Assembly (NCBI GenBank): GCA_050743625.1
Contig: JBOGED010000277.1
Location: forward strand, 1-14,188
From: JBOGED01 sp050743625
GTDB taxonomy: Bacteria; Actinomycetota; Nitriliruptoria; Euzebyales; Egibacteraceae
DNA length: 14,188 bases
Reading direction: 5' to 3'
The notes below the pieces were generated by a model that was not told the DNA's origin, did not search any database, and saw only the letters and a list, made by a program, of their open reading frames with translations. Position numbers and translations under genes: made by a program. Positions 13,067-14,188 of this stretch are shown here, one piece after another (the first letter of the stretch is position 1; the number at the start of each line of letters is the position of its first letter).

Positions 13067-13495
13067 ATGGCCAAGGTCACCCGCACCGTCGTCTTGCCGG
13101 CCACTCCATCCCAGGTGTGGCATTCGGTGGGCTCGCCGGACAGGCTCTCCCGGTGGTTGGGTGTGGACATCGAGCTTGACGTGCGGCCAGGCGGCGAGGG
13201 CACCGCGCGTGAGCCGGATGGGACCACCCGGCGGCTGGTGGTCGACGACGTCCAGCCCGGCGCGCGCCTCTCCTTCTCGTGGTGGCCAGAGCCACGAGGA
13301 CACGGCCCGGACGCGTCGACAGCGTCCAGGCCCGGATCCGCAGCTCCTGCTGCGGGCCCCGCCTCGGCGGTCGAGATCGACCTCGAGCCCGTCGACGGCG
13401 GTACACGCCTGCGCGTCACCGAGACCGCGTTGCCGGCGATCGCAAGCTTCGCGAGCGCACAAGCGCCGCGAGCGATGGCGAGCGCGATCGCATGA
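13067..13495 (+). CDS. SRPBCC/AHSA1-type ligand-binding protein
   Basis: ATG 13067 has GGGGAGGG ahead and gives 142 residues. The START/SRPBCC pattern is clear: TVVLPATPSQVWHSVGSPDR, LSRWLG, VVDDVQPGARLSFSWWPE, then VEIDLEPVDGGTRLRVTETA. These domains form a hydrophobic cavity, and in actinobacteria they often sit beside an ArsR gene with which they may act as a sensor pair. Residues about 82-98 (DASTASRPGSAAPAAGP) are encoded by a palindromic repeat and fall in a loop between strands, so they look like an insertion. The stop overlaps the arsR start as ATGA. Confidence 0.88.
   Translation: MAKVTRTVVLPATPSQVWHSVGSPDRLSRWLGVDIELDVRPGGEGTAREPDGTTRRLVVDDVQPGARLSFSWWPEPRGHGPDASTASRPGSAAPAAGPASAVEIDLEPVDGGTRLRVTETALPAIASFASAQAPRAMASAIA
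13304..13360 (+). repeat. two-hairpin intragenic repeat, copy 1
   Basis: Hairpin A is GGACGC-gtcgaca-GCGTCC (13309-13327). Hairpin B is CGCAGC-tcct-GCTGCG (13339-13354). GGCCCG (13304-13309) and CGGGCC (13353-13358) can close the whole unit. Positions 13309-13360 match 13518-13569 at 47 of 52 bases. The repeat is read in frame as DASTASRPGSAAPAAGP in the SRPBCC gene. Confidence 0.85.
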
Positions 13496-13917
13496 GTGCG
13501 GAGCACGAGTCCCCTCCGGATGCGTCGACAGCATCCAGGCTCGGATCCGCGGCTCCTGCCGCGGGCCCCGGAGGGATCACGTCAGCCGCTCGCGGCGACC
13601 CTGTCGCGGCGGTCTTCTCGGCACTGGCGGACGGGACGCGGCGAGAGGTCGTGAGCGAGCTCTCGGACGGCCCCGCGACTCCCACGCAGCTCGCGAACCG
13701 GCTCCCGGTCTCGCGCCAAGCCGTCGCCAAGCATCTCGCGATGCTAGAGTCAGCAGGCTTGGTGGAGGTGACCCGTGAGGGCCGGGAGGCGCACTACCGG
13801 CTGACCCCCGCCCCCCTCACGGACGCCATGAGCTGGATGGCCCGAGTCGGCGCCGAGTGGGACCAACGCCTCGACACGCTGAAGACCCTGCTCACCGAGG
13901 ATTCCTCACATGACTGA
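13492..13917 (+). CDS. ArsR-family winged-helix regulator
   Basis: ATG 13492 overlaps the SRPBCC stop by 4 bp (ATGA) and gives 141 residues. The HTH region reads VFSALADGTRREVVSELSDG, then PATPTQLANRLPVSRQAVAK, HLAMLESAGLVEVTREGREA and HYRLTPAPL, a standard ArsR winged helix. No Cys cluster typical of metal sensors is present, so it is more likely of the non-metal SRPBCC-linked type. Residues about 10-26 come from the palindromic repeat and lie in the tail before the DNA-binding domain. It likely binds the GCAAC-N6-GTTGC sites at 12987-13049 and represses its own operon. Confidence 0.92.
   Translation: MSAEHESPPDASTASRLGSAAPAAGPGGITSAARGDPVAAVFSALADGTRREVVSELSDGPATPTQLANRLPVSRQAVAKHLAMLESAGLVEVTREGREAHYRLTPAPLTDAMSWMARVGAEWDQRLDTLKTLLTEDSSHD
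13512..13575 (+). repeat. two-hairpin intragenic repeat, copy 2
   Basis: Hairpin A is GGATGC-gtcgaca-GCATCC (13518-13536). Hairpin B is CGCGGC-tcct-GCCGCG (13548-13563). CCCTCCGG (13512-13519) and CCGGAGGG (13568-13575) close the unit. Against copy 1, C:G becomes T:A in hairpin A and A:T becomes G:C in hairpin B, so both stems are kept. It is read as DASTASRLGSAAPAAGP in arsR, the same frame as in copy 1. Confidence 0.85.
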
Positions 13918-14188
13918 GAACTCCCTTTTCGCCGGCGTCGGCGTCGCGATCGTCACGCTATTCGACGAGCGCGGCGACCTCGATGCGCCAGCTACCGCTG
14001 ACCTGGCCGGGCAGCTGGTTGAAGAGGGTGCCCGCGCGGTCGTGGTCGCCGGGAGCACCGGCGAGGCCGCCACGCTCGATCTACGGGAGCGTGTCGCACT
14101 GCTCACCGCGGTGCGGGAAGCCGTGCCCGGTCACGTGCCCGTCCTCGCCGGCACCGGGGCGCCGTCCGCGAGGCAAGCCGCGGCGCTG
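13910..14188 (+). CDS. dihydrodipicolinate synthase (DapA) family aldolase, N-terminal part
   Basis: ATG 13910 lies 8 bp inside arsR, so the gene is translationally coupled to the operon. The 93 visible residues start MTENSLFAGVGVAIVTLFDE and contain AVVVAGSTGEAATL, the GxTGE phosphate/substrate loop of the Schiff-base aldolase family. HVPVLAGTGA follows as the next strand. The catalytic Lys and Tyr lie beyond the window edge. The family condenses or cleaves pyruvate with an aldehyde. Placement behind a SRPBCC/ArsR pair leaves open whether this is the lysine-pathway enzyme or a catabolic member, so no symbol is given. Confidence 0.88.
   Translation, partial: MTENSLFAGVGVAIVTLFDERGDLDAPATADLAGQLVEEGARAVVVAGSTGEAATLDLRERVALLTAVREAVPGHVPVLAGTGAPSARQAAAL

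Noticed and set aside
13279..13491. N-terminal extension of ArsR
   Set aside because: It would read through most of the SRPBCC gene in another frame. The ATGA overlap at 13492 gives a normal coupled start.
12474..13778. A 434-codon open frame on the plus strand
   Set aside because: It runs antisense through clpP and out of frame through SRPBCC and arsR, all of which show full family motifs. The translation is Ser/Arg-rich low-complexity sequence.
1..14188. CRISPR array
   Set aside because: No set of regularly spaced identical repeats is present. The repeats seen are pairs or triplets of 10-52 bp with coding or recombinase contexts.

Overview
This window is high-GC DNA and most likely comes from an actinomycete (Actinomycetota). 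The evidence is GC-rich codon usage with strong GGAGG-type ribosome sites, tightly overlapping genes, an ArsR/SRPBCC pair, a DUF5753-type regulator relic, and integrase relics of the actinomycete integrative-element kind. Assignment below phylum would be guesswork.

Layout. Positions 1-2281 hold the tail of an unknown gene, a frameshifted alpha/beta hydrolase and a decayed tyrosine recombinase that ends 34 bp from the 3' end of tRNA-Arg(ACG). Positions 2315-4730 hold that tRNA, an intact Fic protein behind a palindrome-rich promoter, and a second recombinase relic whose catalytic core has been cut out. Positions 4732-5259 are non-coding and rich in inverted repeats. Positions 5260-8779 form the centre of interest: a tight operon of a cysteine-rich small protein, an MNIO (DUF692) iron enzyme, its usual DUF2063-type partner and a large ferritin-like diiron protein. 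Positions 8800-10600 are a graveyard with a DUF5753 regulator relic, a third recombinase relic and several strong hairpins, plus one intact gene for a 55-residue secreted peptide. From 10602 to the end the genes look like stable chromosome: tRNA-Ser(CGA) overlapping tadA, hsp20, a conserved hypothetical, a clpP paralogue, and an SRPBCC-arsR-dapA-like operon cut by the window edge.

How the parts fit. Relic recombinases abut the 3' ends of both tRNA genes, so the region between them looks like the remains of repeated integrative-element insertions. The MNIO operon lies inside this accessory region. Its likely job is to modify cysteines of the small protein, giving a RiPP-like or metal-binding product. 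MNIO enzymes working on Cys-rich precursors are known (methanobactin, 3-thiaglutamate, bufferins), but this precursor pattern and the ferritin-like fourth gene are not part of those systems as I know them. The window also encodes both TadA and its expected substrate, tRNA-Arg(ACG).

The second unusual element is a 52-bp two-hairpin repeat present in frame in both the SRPBCC and arsR genes. The copies differ at five positions, and four of these form two base-pair-preserving double changes.
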